Source: DATKNA01 sp963755755 (GTDB taxonomy: Bacteria > Actinomycetota > Actinomycetes > Actinomycetales > Kineosporiaceae). Taken from it: a stretch of 64,000 bases of DNA. Positions 36,757-50,424 of this stretch are shown in pieces. The stretch's first letter is position 1. Each line of letters opens with the position of its first letter. Made by a program: the position numbers and the translations under genes. The notes beneath the pieces were generated by a model that saw nothing but the letters and a program-made list of their open reading frames with translations, did not search any database and was not told where the DNA came from. The stretch covers positions 806,001 to 870,000 of the forward strand of contig CAVWLJ010000010.1 of NCBI GenBank assembly GCA_963755755.1, in the 5' to 3' direction.

Positions 36757-38621
36757 CCGCCCCGGCGAGCTCGACGATCGGGACCGCCGCCGGCACGGCC
36801 GACGGCGGCGACGGCGCCTGGGCGGTGCTGCGCCGCGGCCTGGCCCTGAGCCCGGAGATCACCCGTGGCCTCGGCGTCACCCTGCTCATCGCCCTGGTCT
36901 CGACGATGGGGCGCGTCGTCGTCCCCATCGCCGTCCAGGTGACGATCGACCGGGGGATCCGCGGCGCGGCAGGACCGCAGCCGGGCCTCGTGCTGGCGTT
37001 CTGTGCCGCGGCAGCCGCCGGCCTCGTCGTCACGGCCGTCGCCGCCTACGCCGCCAACCGGCGGATCTTCCGCTCCACGGAGGCCGGCCTCGCGACGCTG
37101 CGGACGCTGGCCTTCCGGCACATCCACGACCTCTCCACGCTCACCCAGAACACCGAGCGCCGCGGCGCCCTCGTCGCCCGGGTGACGACGGACGTGGACA
37201 CCGTCTCGACGTTCGTCCAGTGGGGCGGCCTGCTGCTGGTGACGTCCACCGGGCAGCTGCTGGTCGCGACGGTGCTCATGGTGATCTACTCCTGGCCGCT
37301 GGCCCTGCTCGTCTGGGCCTGCTTCCTGCCCCTGTTCCTGCTCTTCCGCGTGCTCCAGCGGCGGGTCTCGGCCGCCTACGGGCTGGTCCGGCAGCGGGTC
37401 GGGGACATGCTCGGCGCGATCTCGGAGTCCGTCGTCGGCGCGGACACCATCCGCGCCTACGCCGTCGAGCGCCGGACGCAGGAGCGCGTCGACGCGGCGG
37501 TCGCGGCGCACCGTTCCGCGGCGATCCACGCCCAGACCACCGTCGCGGTCTCGTTCAGCAGCGGAGTGCTGATCTCGGGGCTGGTCGTGGCCGCGGTCGT
37601 CGGCCTCGGCACGGTGCTCGGCGTCCACGGCCGGCTCACCCTGGGGGAGCTCGTCGCGTTCCTCTTCCTCGTGCAGCTCTTCACCGGCCCCGTGCAGATC
37701 GGCACCGAGGTGCTCAACGAGCTCCAGAACGCCGCCGCCGGCTGGCGCCGCGTCATGGCTGTGCTCGACACGCCCGCGGACGTCGGCGACCCCGGCGACG
37801 ACGGCGTCGACCTGCCCCGCGGGCCGGTCGACGTCCGGTTCGAGCACGTCTGGTTCGCCTACCCGGGTGGCCCGGAGGTGCTCCGCGACGTCGACCTCGC
37901 GCTGCCGCAGCGGGCCCGGATCGCGGTGGTCGGCGAGACCGGCTCCGGCAAGACCACGCTGGCCAAGCTCCTCACCCGGCTCATGGATCCCAGCCGCGGC
38001 CGGGTCCTGCTGGACGGCGTCGACCTGCGCCGGGTCCGCTTCGGGTCGCTGCGCGAGCGCGTCGTGCTCGTGCCGCAGGAGGGGTTCCTCGTCGACGACA
38101 CCCTGCGCGCGAACATCCTGTGGGGCACCGAACACCGGCGGGCGCACGCCGGGAGCGACGACGTCGTCCTCGCGCTGACCGAGCTCGGCCTCCTCGACTG
38201 GGCCGAGCAGTTGCCGCACGGCCTGGAGACCCAGGTCGGGCAGCGCGGCGAGGCGCTCTCCGCCGGCGAGCGCCAGCTGGTCGCGCTGGCGCGGGCCTAC
38301 CTCGCGGACCCGGACCTGCTCGTCCTCGACGAGGCCACCTCGGCCGTCGACCCCGCCACCGAGGTCCGGCTGAACCGCGCCCTGGAGAGCGTCACCCGGG
38401 GGCGCACCTCCGTCGCGATCGCGCACCGCCTCTCCACGGCGGAGGCCGCGGATCTCGTCGTGGTCGTCGAGGGTGGTGAGGTCGTCGACCTCGGACGGCA
38501 CGCCGACCTCGTCGAGCGCTCCCCGGTCTACCAGCGGCTGCACGCGAGCTGGGCCGCGCAGCAACGCGGAGATGCGGGCGCGCACGTGACGGCCGGTGCG
38601 GATGGGAGAATCGACGCGTGA
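36753..38621 (+). CDS. ABC exporter half-transporter, catalytically complete partner
   Basis: The 622-residue product has six membrane helices (about 35-330) and a complete ATPase: Walker A GETGSGKTT (about 394), signature LSAGERQLVALARAY (about 502), Walker B LLVLDEATSAVDP (about 522) and switch His in IAHRLST. The signature has Ala for the first Gly. Paired with the degenerate upstream half, it should form an asymmetric heterodimer. GGAAGGAG (36741-36748) precedes ATG 36753. Its 3' end overlaps the hisI start. Confidence 0.94.
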   Translation: MTAPASSTIGTAAGTADGGDGAWAVLRRGLALSPEITRGLGVTLLIALVSTMGRVVVPIAVQVTIDRGIRGAAGPQPGLVLAFCAAAAAGLVVTAVAAYAANRRIFRSTEAGLATLRTLAFRHIHDLSTLTQNTERRGALVARVTTDVDTVSTFVQWGGLLLVTSTGQLLVATVLMVIYSWPLALLVWACFLPLFLLFRVLQRRVSAAYGLVRQRVGDMLGAISESVVGADTIRAYAVERRTQERVDAAVAAHRSAAIHAQTTVAVSFSSGVLISGLVVAAVVGLGTVLGVHGRLTLGELVAFLFLVQLFTGPVQIGTEVLNELQNAAAGWRRVMAVLDTPADVGDPGDDGVDLPRGPVDVRFEHVWFAYPGGPEVLRDVDLALPQRARIAVVGETGSGKTTLAKLLTRLMDPSRGRVLLDGVDLRRVRFGSLRERVVLVPQEGFLVDDTLRANILWGTEHRRAHAGSDDVVLALTELGLLDWAEQLPHGLETQVGQRGEALSAGERQLVALARAYLADPDLLVLDEATSAVDPATEVRLNRALESVTRGRTSVAIAHRLSTAEAADLVVVVEGGEVVDLGRHADLVERSPVYQRLHASWAAQQRGDAGAHVTAGADGRIDA

Positions 38622-38995
38622 CGCAGGAGGCCACCACCGGGCTCGACCCGCAGATCGCCGGCCGGCTGAAGCGGGACGCGAACGGCCTGGTCTGCGCGGT
38701 GGTCCAGCAGCACGACACCGGTGACGTGCTCATGGTCGGGTGGATGGACGACGAGGCCCTGCACCGGACCCTCACCACGGGGCGGGTGACGTTCTGGAGC
38801 CGGTCTCGCGAGGAGTACTGGCGCAAGGGCGACACGTCCGGGCACGTGCAGTGGGTCCGCGGGGTCGCGCTGGACTGCGACGGCGACGCCGTGCTCGTCC
38901 GGGTCGACCAGGTCGGCCCCGCCTGCCACACCGGGACGCCGACCTGCTTCACCGGCCGCGACCTGCCCGCCGTCGTCCTCGAAGGGGCGCAGTGA
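38618..38995 (+). CDS. hisI: Phosphoribosyl-AMP cyclohydrolase
   Basis: HisI opens the adenine ring of phosphoribosyl-AMP, step three of histidine synthesis. The 125-residue monofunctional form (no HisE domain) shows VGWMDDEALHRTLTTGRVTFWSRS, the metal-binding DCDGDAVLVRVDQ (about 88-100) and the zinc cysteines of GPACHTGTPTCF. GTG 38618 overlaps the ABC stop; a GAGAAT sequence 6 nt upstream might be an internal leaderless promoter. trpE follows with a 4-nt overlap. Confidence 0.95.
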   Translation: MTQEATTGLDPQIAGRLKRDANGLVCAVVQQHDTGDVLMVGWMDDEALHRTLTTGRVTFWSRSREEYWRKGDTSGHVQWVRGVALDCDGDAVLVRVDQVGPACHTGTPTCFTGRDLPAVVLEGAQ

Positions 38996-40575
38996 CCACT
39001 CCCAGCACCGACACGACCCTCTCCTCGAGCCGGGCCGAGCACGCCCTCGTCGCGCCCGACCTCACCCTGGGCGTCACCTGGCCGGACCTGCCCGCCTTCC
39101 GGGCCCTCGCGCAGGACCGTCGCGTCATCCCCGTCGTCCGGCGCTTCCTCGCCGACGGCGAGACGCCGATCGGGGTGTACCGCAAGCTCGCGCAGGACGC
39201 ACCGGGGACGTTCCTGCTCGAGTCGGCCGAGCAGGGCCTGTGGTCGCGGTACAGCATCGTCGGCGCGCGCAGCCACGCCACTCTGACGGAGCGGGACGGC
39301 GAGGTGCACTGGCTGGGCGATCCGCCGGTCGGGGTGCCGACCGACGGCGATCCGCTCGTCGCCCTGCGCGACACCGTGGCCGCGCTGCAGACGCCGCGGC
39401 TGCCCGGCCTGCCGCCGCTGACGGGCGGCCTCGTCGGCTACCTCTCCTGGGACGTCGTGCGGCGCTGGGAACGGCTGCCGGAGACCACGGTCGACGACCT
39501 CACCGTCCCGGAGCTCTCCATGAGCCTGGCGACCGACCTCGCGGTCCTCGACCACACCGACGGCACGCTGCTGCTGGTCGCCAACGCGGTGAACTACGAC
39601 GGCACCGACGAGCGCGTCGACGAGGCCTGGGCGGACGCCGTCGCCCGGCTCGACCGGATGACCGCCGAGCTCGCGGCGCCCGCGCCGAGCACCGTCGCCG
39701 TCCACGGCGGCCCGCCGTCGGCCCCCGCCCGGCAGCGGACCGAGCGCGAGGAGTACCTCTCGGCCGTGCTCGAGGGCAAGGCCGCGATCCGGGACGGGGA
39801 GGTGTTCCAGGTCGTGATCTCGCAGCGGTTCGAGGTGGACTGCCCGGCGGACGCCCTCGACGTCTACCGGGTGCTGCGCGCCTCGAACCCGAGCCCGTAC
39901 ATGTACCTGTACCGCGCGCTGGACGCGGCGGGCGAGCGGTTCGACGTCGTCGGCTCCAGCCCCGAGGCGCTGGTCAAGGTCAGCTCCGGCCGGGTGATCA
40001 CCCACCCGATCGCAGGCACCCGGCCGCGCGGGGCCACTCCCGCCGAGGATGCCGCGCTGGCGGAGGAGCTCCTCGCCGACGAGAAGGAGCGGGCGGAGCA
40101 CATCATGCTCGTCGACCTGGCCCGCAACGACCTCGGCCGGGTCTGCGTGCCCGGCACCGTCGACGTCGTCGAGTTCATGGCCGTCGAGCGGTACAGCCAC
40201 GTCATGCACCTCGTCTCCACGGTCGAGGGCGATCTCGCGCCGGGGAACGTCGCGTTCGACGTGCTCCGTGCCACGTTCCCGGCAGGCACCCTCTCCGGCG
40301 CGCCGAAGCCCCGCGCGATGGAGATCATCGACAAGCTCGAGCCCACCCGGCGCGGCGTCTACGGCGGCGTCGTCGGCTACTTCGGCGTCGCCGGCGACCT
40401 CGACATGGCCATCGCGATCCGGACGGCGCTGCTGCGCGGCGGCATCGCCTACGTGCAGGCGGGCGCGGGCATCGTCGCCGACTCCGACCCCGAGCGCGAG
40501 GACGAGGAGTGCCGCAACAAGGCGGCGGCGGTCCTGCGCGCGGTGGCCACGGCCTCGACCCTGCGCGCGCCGTGA
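38992..40575 (+). CDS. trpE: Anthranilate synthase component I
   Basis: TrpE makes anthranilate from chorismate and ammonia, the first step of tryptophan synthesis. The 527-residue product contains the tryptophan-feedback motif LLES (GTFLLESAEQG, about 70-80) and the chorismate-binding core with PIAGTRPRG, HIMLVDLARNDLGRV and TFPAGTLSGAPKPRAMEII. The glutaminase subunit (trpG) is not adjacent. GTG 38992 overlaps hisI; the small membrane gene at 40572 overlaps its stop. No attenuator or T-box is visible upstream. Confidence 0.96.
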   Translation: MTTPSTDTTLSSSRAEHALVAPDLTLGVTWPDLPAFRALAQDRRVIPVVRRFLADGETPIGVYRKLAQDAPGTFLLESAEQGLWSRYSIVGARSHATLTERDGEVHWLGDPPVGVPTDGDPLVALRDTVAALQTPRLPGLPPLTGGLVGYLSWDVVRRWERLPETTVDDLTVPELSMSLATDLAVLDHTDGTLLLVANAVNYDGTDERVDEAWADAVARLDRMTAELAAPAPSTVAVHGGPPSAPARQRTEREEYLSAVLEGKAAIRDGEVFQVVISQRFEVDCPADALDVYRVLRASNPSPYMYLYRALDAAGERFDVVGSSPEALVKVSSGRVITHPIAGTRPRGATPAEDAALAEELLADEKERAEHIMLVDLARNDLGRVCVPGTVDVVEFMAVERYSHVMHLVSTVEGDLAPGNVAFDVLRATFPAGTLSGAPKPRAMEIIDKLEPTRRGVYGGVVGYFGVAGDLDMAIAIRTALLRGGIAYVQAGAGIVADSDPEREDEECRNKAAAVLRAVATASTLRAP

Positions 40576-41162
40576 CGTCCGCCCGCCGGGAGCGGCTGTT
40601 CGCGGTCGTCGTCGTCCTCGCCGGTGCGGGCCTGGTGCTGCTCGCCGCGACCCGGGACTGGGTGAGCCAACAGGTCACCGGCGTCCCCGGCGTCATCCGG
40701 CTGAGCGCTCCCGGTTCGCAGGCGGCGCCCGCGGTTGCGGCCCTGGCCGTCGTGGCCGGCGCCGCCGCGATCATGCTGCTGCTCGCCGGCCGGCTCGTCT
40801 CCCGGCTCGCCGGAATCGTCGCGGCGCTCGCCGGCGCCGGTGTCGTCGCGTCGGTGATCGGGGTGCTGGCCGACCCGCGCGGCGCGGCTGCCCCCGCCGT
40901 CCCTGGCGCGACCGGGCGCGCGGGGCCGCTTCCCGGCGCTGCCACCGCCTCGCCCTGGGTGTGGCTCGCGCTCGTCGGCGGCCTCCTCGTCGTCGCCGGC
41001 GGGCTGGTCGCCGCCGTGCGGGGCGGCCGGTGGAGCGTGCCCGGCCGCCGGTTCGAGACCGGCACCGACCCCGCGGGTGCGCCGGCCGGCTCCGGAGCCG
41101 TCGACGAGGACCCGGTCGCGGCCTGGGACGCGCTCAGCCGCGGCGAGGACCCGACCGGCTGA
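40572..41162 (+). CDS. Trp operon-associated membrane protein (TIGR02234 family)
   Basis: The 196-residue product has four membrane helices (about 9-27, 52-70, 75-95 and 132-152) and conserved ATRDWVSQQ between helices 1 and 2. Genes of this family lie between trpE and trpC throughout actinobacteria (Rv1610 in M. tuberculosis). The role is unknown; an aromatic amino acid or indole transport function is sometimes suggested but not shown. GTG 40572 overlaps the trpE stop by 4 nt. Confidence 0.9.
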   Translation: MTSARRERLFAVVVVLAGAGLVLLAATRDWVSQQVTGVPGVIRLSAPGSQAAPAVAALAVVAGAAAIMLLLAGRLVSRLAGIVAALAGAGVVASVIGVLADPRGAAAPAVPGATGRAGPLPGAATASPWVWLALVGGLLVVAGGLVAAVRGGRWSVPGRRFETGTDPAGAPAGSGAVDEDPVAAWDALSRGEDPTG

Positions 41163-41234
41163 GCGCCCGGCGACCGGCCACCCGCCGGGAACCTGACAGA
41201 ATTCGACCGACCGCAAGGACCCGGAAGGAGCACC

Positions 41235-41552
41235 ATGGCGGACAGCCAGCAGGGCCAGCGCACGGACGAGCGCCGGCAGCCGACGGATCAGGGCCCCGGC
41301 GGGACCAGGGACGTGCCCGATGAGCGGCGGGGCGAGCAGGTCGCCGCGCAGCACGGCGCCCACGGCCAGAGCGTCGCGTCGTGGACCGCCGTCGGGCTGA
41401 TCATGCTCGGCGCGCTGATCATGGCGATCGCCGTGGTCGTGACGACGGTCTGGCTGTTCGTGGTCGGCGTCGTCGTCGTCATCGCCGGGGCCGTCGCGGG
41501 AAAGGTTCTGTCGATGATGGGGTTCGGCGTCTCCGGCAAGCCGGGTCACTAG
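41235..41552 (+). CDS. Small two-helix membrane protein (HGxxPAAW-like)
   Basis: The 105-residue product has a hydrophilic N-terminal half and two close membrane helices (about 52-73 and 75-97). HGQSVASWTAVGLIMLG (about 43-59) resembles the HGxxPAAW family that sits between the trp membrane protein and trpC in many actinobacteria. The function is unknown. GGAAGGAG precedes ATG 41235. The TGATCATG strings in its DNA encode LIMLGALIMAIA and are not a repeat copy. Confidence 0.82.
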   Translation: MADSQQGQRTDERRQPTDQGPGGTRDVPDERRGEQVAAQHGAHGQSVASWTAVGLIMLGALIMAIAVVVTTVWLFVVGVVVVIAGAVAGKVLSMMGFGVSGKPGH

Positions 41553-41653
41553 GACGTGCGCCGAGGTTCGCCCACGTCCTTGACGCGATTCGGTGCGTCA
41601 CCGCCCGATAGGTACGATCGGCTCGTTGTCATCGCCGCCGACAGGGGAGATCT

Positions 41654-42466
41654 GTGACTGTCCTCGACGACATCCTCGCCGGAGTCCGGGAGGACCTCGT
41701 CGACCGCCAGGCCCGTACCGACCTCACCGAGCTCCAGGCGCTGGCCGAGCGACGCCCCTCGGCGATGCCGGCCGAAGCCGCGCTCCGGGACGGCGAGACC
41801 GTCAAGGTCGTCGCCGAGGTGAAGCGCTCGAGCCCCAGCAAGGGTGCCCTGGCCGCCATCGCCGACCCCGCCGGGCTCGCCGCCGACTACGAGTCCGGGG
41901 GCGCCGCGATCATCAGCGTGCTCACCGAGGAGCGCCGCTTCGGCGGCAGCCTGGCGGACCTCGCGGCCGTCCGGACCGCGGTCGACGTCCCGATCCTCCG
42001 CAAGGACTTCGTGGTCACCAGCTACCAGGTCTGGGAGGCGCGGGCCTACGGCGCGGACGCCGTGCTCCTCATCGTCGCCGCGCTGGAGCAGCAGGCCCTG
42101 GTGTCGCTGGTCGAGCGCGTCCACTCGCTCGGGATGACCCCGCTCGTCGAGGTGCACGACCCGGAGGAGGTCCGGCGCGCCGTCGACGCCGGGGCCCGCG
42201 TCATCGGGGTGAACTGCCGCGACCTGCGGACCCTGGAGGTCGACCGGGCGGTGTTCGCCCGGGTCGCCCCGCACGTGCCCAGCGGCATCGTGACGATCGC
42301 CGAGTCCGGGGTCCGCGGCCCGCACGACGTGCTCGAGTTCGCCAGGGCCGGCGCGGACGCCGTCCTGGTGGGGGAGAGCCTGGTGACCGGGAAGGACCCG
42401 CGTGCCGCCGTCGCCGACCTCGTCGCCGCGGGCGCGCATCCCGCGCTGCGGGCGGTGCGGAAGTGA
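41654..42466 (+). CDS. trpC: Indole-3-glycerol phosphate synthase
   Basis: TrpC closes the indole ring from carboxyphenylamino-deoxyribulose phosphate. The 270-residue TIM barrel shows VVAEVKRSSPSKG (about 53-65; catalytic Glu and Lys), DFVVTSYQVWEARAYGADAVLLIVA (about 117-141) and GVNCRDLRTLEVD. GGGGAGA precedes GTG 41654. A TACGAT -10-like box at 41613-41618 suggests a separate promoter for trpCBA-lgt. trpB overlaps its stop. Confidence 0.96.
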   Translation: MTVLDDILAGVREDLVDRQARTDLTELQALAERRPSAMPAEAALRDGETVKVVAEVKRSSPSKGALAAIADPAGLAADYESGGAAIISVLTEERRFGGSLADLAAVRTAVDVPILRKDFVVTSYQVWEARAYGADAVLLIVAALEQQALVSLVERVHSLGMTPLVEVHDPEEVRRAVDAGARVIGVNCRDLRTLEVDRAVFARVAPHVPSGIVTIAESGVRGPHDVLEFARAGADAVLVGESLVTGKDPRAAVADLVAAGAHPALRAVRK

Positions 42467-43752
42467 CCGCGACGACCCCGAGGGCCGTCGGCGGGGAGCG
42501 TCTCGCCGACGTGCACGGCCCGTACTTCGGGCGGTTCGGCGGGCGGTACGTCCCCGAGGCGCTGATCGCCGCGCTGGACGAGCTCGAGGCCGAGTACGCC
42601 AAGGCCAAGGACGACCCGGAGTTCACCGGGCGGCTGGCCGAGCTGCACCGGACCTACACCGGGCGGCCGAGCATCCTCACCGAGGCGAATCGGTTCGCCG
42701 AGCACGCGGGGGGCGCCCGGATCCTGCTCAAGCGCGAGGACCTCAACCACACCGGCTCGCACAAGATCAACAACGTGCTGGGGCAGGCGCTGCTCACGGT
42801 CCGGATGGGCAAGCCGCGGATCATCGCCGAGACCGGGGCAGGTCAGCACGGCGTCGCCAGCGCCACGGCCGCGGCGCTTCTGGGCCTGGAGTGCCTCGTC
42901 TACATGGGCGAGGAGGACACCCGCCGGCAGGCGCTCAACGTCGCCCGGATGCGGCTGCTCGGCGCCGAGGTCGTGCCGGTCAGGAGCGGCTCGCGCACGC
43001 TCAAGGACGCCATGAACGAGGCGATGCGCGACTGGGTGACGAACGTCGAGAGCACCCACTACCTCATCGGCACGGTCGCCGGTCCGCACCCGTTCCCGAC
43101 CATGGTTCGCGACTTCCAGCGCGTGATCGGCGAGGAGGCCCGGGCCCAGGTGCTCGACCTCGTCGGCCGGCTGCCGGACGTCGTCGCCGCCTGCGTCGGC
43201 GGCGGGTCGAACGCGATCGGGATCTTCAACGCGTTCCTCGACGACCCCGGGGTGAAGCTCCTGGGGCTGGAGGCCGGCGGCGACGGCGTCGGCACCGGGC
43301 GGCACGCCTCGTCGATCACCGGCGGCACCCCCGGCGTCCTGCACGGCAGCCGCACCTTCGTGCTGCAGGACGAGGACGGGCAGACCGTCGAGAGCCACTC
43401 GATCTCCGCCGGGCTCGACTACCCCGGGGTCGGGCCGGAGCACTCCTGGCTCGCCGAGTCCGGCCGCGCCGTCTACGAGTCGGTGACGGACGCGGAGGCG
43501 ATGGAGGCCTTCCGGCTGCTCTGCCGCACCGAGGGGATCATCCCGGCCATCGAGAGCGCGCATGCGCTCGCCGGCGCTCTCCGGGCCGGCCGCGAGCTCG
43601 GCCCGGACGGCCTGGTCCTCGTCAACCTCTCCGGCCGCGGCGACAAGGACGTCGACACCGCCGCCCGCTGGTTCGGCGTGGTCGCGGACGCCGATCTCGT
43701 CGAGTCCGAGGTCGAGCGGGTCGAGCACCCGCTGAGCGGGGCGCCCGAGTGA
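42463..43752 (+). CDS. trpB: Tryptophan synthase beta chain
   Basis: TrpB joins indole and serine using pyridoxal phosphate. The 429-residue product has the PLP lysine in KREDLNHTGSHKINNVLGQA (Lys at about 104), the glutamate loop AETGAGQHGVASATA (about 125-139) and the phosphate-binding CVGGGSNAIG (about 246-255). The amino acids are typical TrpB1, the form that works with TrpA. GTG 42463 overlaps trpC, and trpA overlaps its stop, as expected for a coupled complex. Confidence 0.97.
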   Translation: MTATTPRAVGGERLADVHGPYFGRFGGRYVPEALIAALDELEAEYAKAKDDPEFTGRLAELHRTYTGRPSILTEANRFAEHAGGARILLKREDLNHTGSHKINNVLGQALLTVRMGKPRIIAETGAGQHGVASATAAALLGLECLVYMGEEDTRRQALNVARMRLLGAEVVPVRSGSRTLKDAMNEAMRDWVTNVESTHYLIGTVAGPHPFPTMVRDFQRVIGEEARAQVLDLVGRLPDVVAACVGGGSNAIGIFNAFLDDPGVKLLGLEAGGDGVGTGRHASSITGGTPGVLHGSRTFVLQDEDGQTVESHSISAGLDYPGVGPEHSWLAESGRAVYESVTDAEAMEAFRLLCRTEGIIPAIESAHALAGALRAGRELGPDGLVLVNLSGRGDKDVDTAARWFGVVADADLVESEVERVEHPLSGAPE

Positions 43753-44580
43753 CCCGCCGGTCGGCCGACGCCGTCGACGCGGCCCGCGCGGAGGGGCGCG
43801 CCGCCCTCGTCGGGTACCTGCCCGTCGGCTTCCCGGACGTCGCCGGCTCGATCGCGGCGGCCCGGGCGATGGTCGAGAGCGGCGTGGACGTCGTCGAGCT
43901 CGGGCTGCCCTACTCCGACCCGCTCATGGACGGGCCGGTGATCCAGGACGCCGTCGACGCCGCGCTGCGCGGCGGTACCCGCACCCACGACGTGCTCGAC
44001 CGCCGTCGAGCAGGTCGCGACGACCGGCGCGCCGGTGCTCGTCATGACCTACTGGAACCCGATCGACCGATACGGCGTGGACCGCTTCGCGGCCGATCTC
44101 GCCGCCGCCGGCGGGGCCGGGCTCATCACGCCCGACCTCGTGCCGGACGAGGGCGCGGACTGGCTCGCCGCCGCCGAGGCGCACGACCTGGAGCGGGTCT
44201 TCCTGGTCGCGCCGTCGTCGACCCAGGAGCGGCTGCGCAGCACCGTCCAGGCCTGCCGGGGCTGGGTCTACGCGGCATCGACGATGGGCGTGACCGGCAT
44301 GCGGGCCCAGGTCAGCGACCGGGCCGAGGAGCTCGTGGCGCGCACCCGGAGCGCCGGCGCGGAGCGCGTGTGCGTCGGGCTCGGCGTCTCGGACGGTCGT
44401 CAGGCCACGACCGTCGGGGGATACGCCGACGGGGTGATCGTCGGCACCGCGTTCGTCCGGGCGCTCGGGTCGGGCGGCATCGACGCCGTCCGGGCCCTGG
44501 CCGTCGACCTGGCGGACGGTGTCCGCCGCGGGCGGCCGGCGCTGGAGGCGGCGACCACGGCAGGAGGACCCACGCCGTGA
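43749..44580 (+). CDS. trpA: Tryptophan synthase alpha chain, one apparent frameshift
   Basis: TrpA releases indole from indole-glycerol phosphate and channels it to TrpB. The catalytic Glu and Asp are visible in DVVELGLPYSDPLMDGPVIQ (about 46-65). At 44000-44001 the sequence reads CTC GAC C GCC GTC GAG, one C too many. Removing it leads into APVLVMTYWNPIDRYG and the rest of the barrel, a 276-residue protein of normal length. As given, the chain would be wrong after about 84 residues. A sequence error is more likely than a trp auxotroph, because trpB and trpC are intact. Confidence 0.92.
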
Positions 44581-45644
44581 CCGGAGTCCGGGCGACCATC
44601 CCCAGCCCCAGCCAGGGCGTCTGGGACATCGGACCGTTCCCGGTGCGCGCCTACGCGCTCTGCATCCTCGTCGGCATCGTCGTCGCCATCTGGATCGGCG
44701 ACCGCCGGTGGCGGGACCGGGGCGGCCGCGAGGGGCAGGTCCTCGACATCGCCGCCTGGGCGGTCCCGTTCGGCATCGTCGGCGGCCGGCTGTACCACGT
44801 GGCCACCTCCTGGCAGCCGTACTTCGGCGCGGGAGGGCGCCCGGTCCAGGCCCTCTACATCTGGGAGGGCGGTCTCGGCATCTGGGGCGCGGTCGCGCTC
44901 GGCGGCGTGGGCGCGTACATCGGCGCGCGCCGCGCCGGCATCCTCCTGCCGCCGCTGGCCGACGCGCTGGCGCCCGGCATCGTGCTCGCCCAGGCGATCG
45001 GCCGCTTGGGCAACTGGTTCAACAACGAGCTCTACGGCAGCCCGACCACCCTGCCCTGGGGGCTGCAGGTCCACCAGTGGGACGCCGCCGCCGGGCACGC
45101 CGTGCTCGGGCCCGGCGGGCAGCCCGTCGTGCTCGGCACCTTCCACCCGACGTTCCTCTACGAGCTCCTCTGGGACGTCGGGACCGCCGTGCTCCTCGTC
45201 GTGGTCGACCGCCGGTTCAGGTTCGGGCACGGCCGCCTCTTCGCGCTCTACGTGCTCGTCTACACGATCGGCCGCGCCTGGATCGAGGCCCTGCGGATCG
45301 ACCCGGCCAACCACGTCCTCGGGCTGCGGCTCAACCTGTGGACGAGCGTGCTCGTGGGTCTCGGCGCCCTCGTCTACCTGATCCTCTCGTTCCGCCTCCG
45401 GCCGGGCCGCGAGGACAACGTCTTCCGCCCCGTCCCGGGCGGCGACGCGCACGGCGCCGAGACGGACGCCGACGACGCCGACCCGGCCGTGACGGCACGG
45501 TGGCGCGCCTGGATGCGCACGCGCCCCGGCCGTGGTGAGGAACCGGCGGACGACGAGGCCCCGGCTGCGGTGGACGTCGAGAACGGCGAGGATGCGTCCG
45601 TCCCCGATCCGCACCCCGAGGACCTCGGCGCCGACCGCCGTTGA
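44577..45644 (+). CDS. lgt: Prolipoprotein diacylglyceryl transferase
   Basis: Lgt adds diacylglycerol to the lipobox cysteine of prelipoproteins. The 355-residue product has seven membrane helices and the signature GRLGNWFNNELYGSPTTLPWG (about 141-161), plus HPTFLYE (about 190) and YTIGRAWIEALR. A charged cytosolic tail of about 80 residues (from GREDNVF) follows, common in actinobacteria. GTG 44577 overlaps the trpA stop. The livK product is a likely substrate. Confidence 0.95.
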   Translation: MTGVRATIPSPSQGVWDIGPFPVRAYALCILVGIVVAIWIGDRRWRDRGGREGQVLDIAAWAVPFGIVGGRLYHVATSWQPYFGAGGRPVQALYIWEGGLGIWGAVALGGVGAYIGARRAGILLPPLADALAPGIVLAQAIGRLGNWFNNELYGSPTTLPWGLQVHQWDAAAGHAVLGPGGQPVVLGTFHPTFLYELLWDVGTAVLLVVVDRRFRFGHGRLFALYVLVYTIGRAWIEALRIDPANHVLGLRLNLWTSVLVGLGALVYLILSFRLRPGREDNVFRPVPGGDAHGAETDADDADPAVTARWRAWMRTRPGRGEEPADDEAPAAVDVENGEDASVPDPHPEDLGADRR

Positions 45645-45728
45645 CATCGGGGGCCGCGGCGTGATCGCCCTGATCAGAGCCACGATCGGGGTGTGCGTCG
45701 CCGGTTCCGGGAACGCCGGACCTGCCGA

Positions 45729-45734
45729 TACACT
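45729..45734 (+). promoter_or_regulatory. Candidate -10 box for gltBD
   Basis: TACACT, with TTCCGG 18 nt upstream as a poor -35, would give a leader of about 115 nt before gltB. I see no known riboswitch in this leader. Confidence 0.4.
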
Positions 45735-45852
45735 GCCGTAACACCCACGCGGGCCACCGGCGTCCCTGCGGGGGCTGGACTCCCTCCCCGGCCCGTGACG
45801 ACGCCCTAGTCGCGTCGGAGCGGGCCGTTACCTGACGTGACGAGGTGGCCCA

Positions 45853-50416
<4,564 letters not shown>

Positions 50417-50424
<8 letters not shown>

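Noticed and set aside
38600..38992. Possible T-box or attenuator for trpE
   Set aside because: trpE starts inside the hisI stop with no leader; no leader peptide or T-box sequence is visible.
41399..41440. Two TGATCATG strings close together, resembling the palindrome arms
   Set aside because: They are in frame in the small membrane gene and encode LIM/ALIM of a transmembrane helix; no inverted arm follows.
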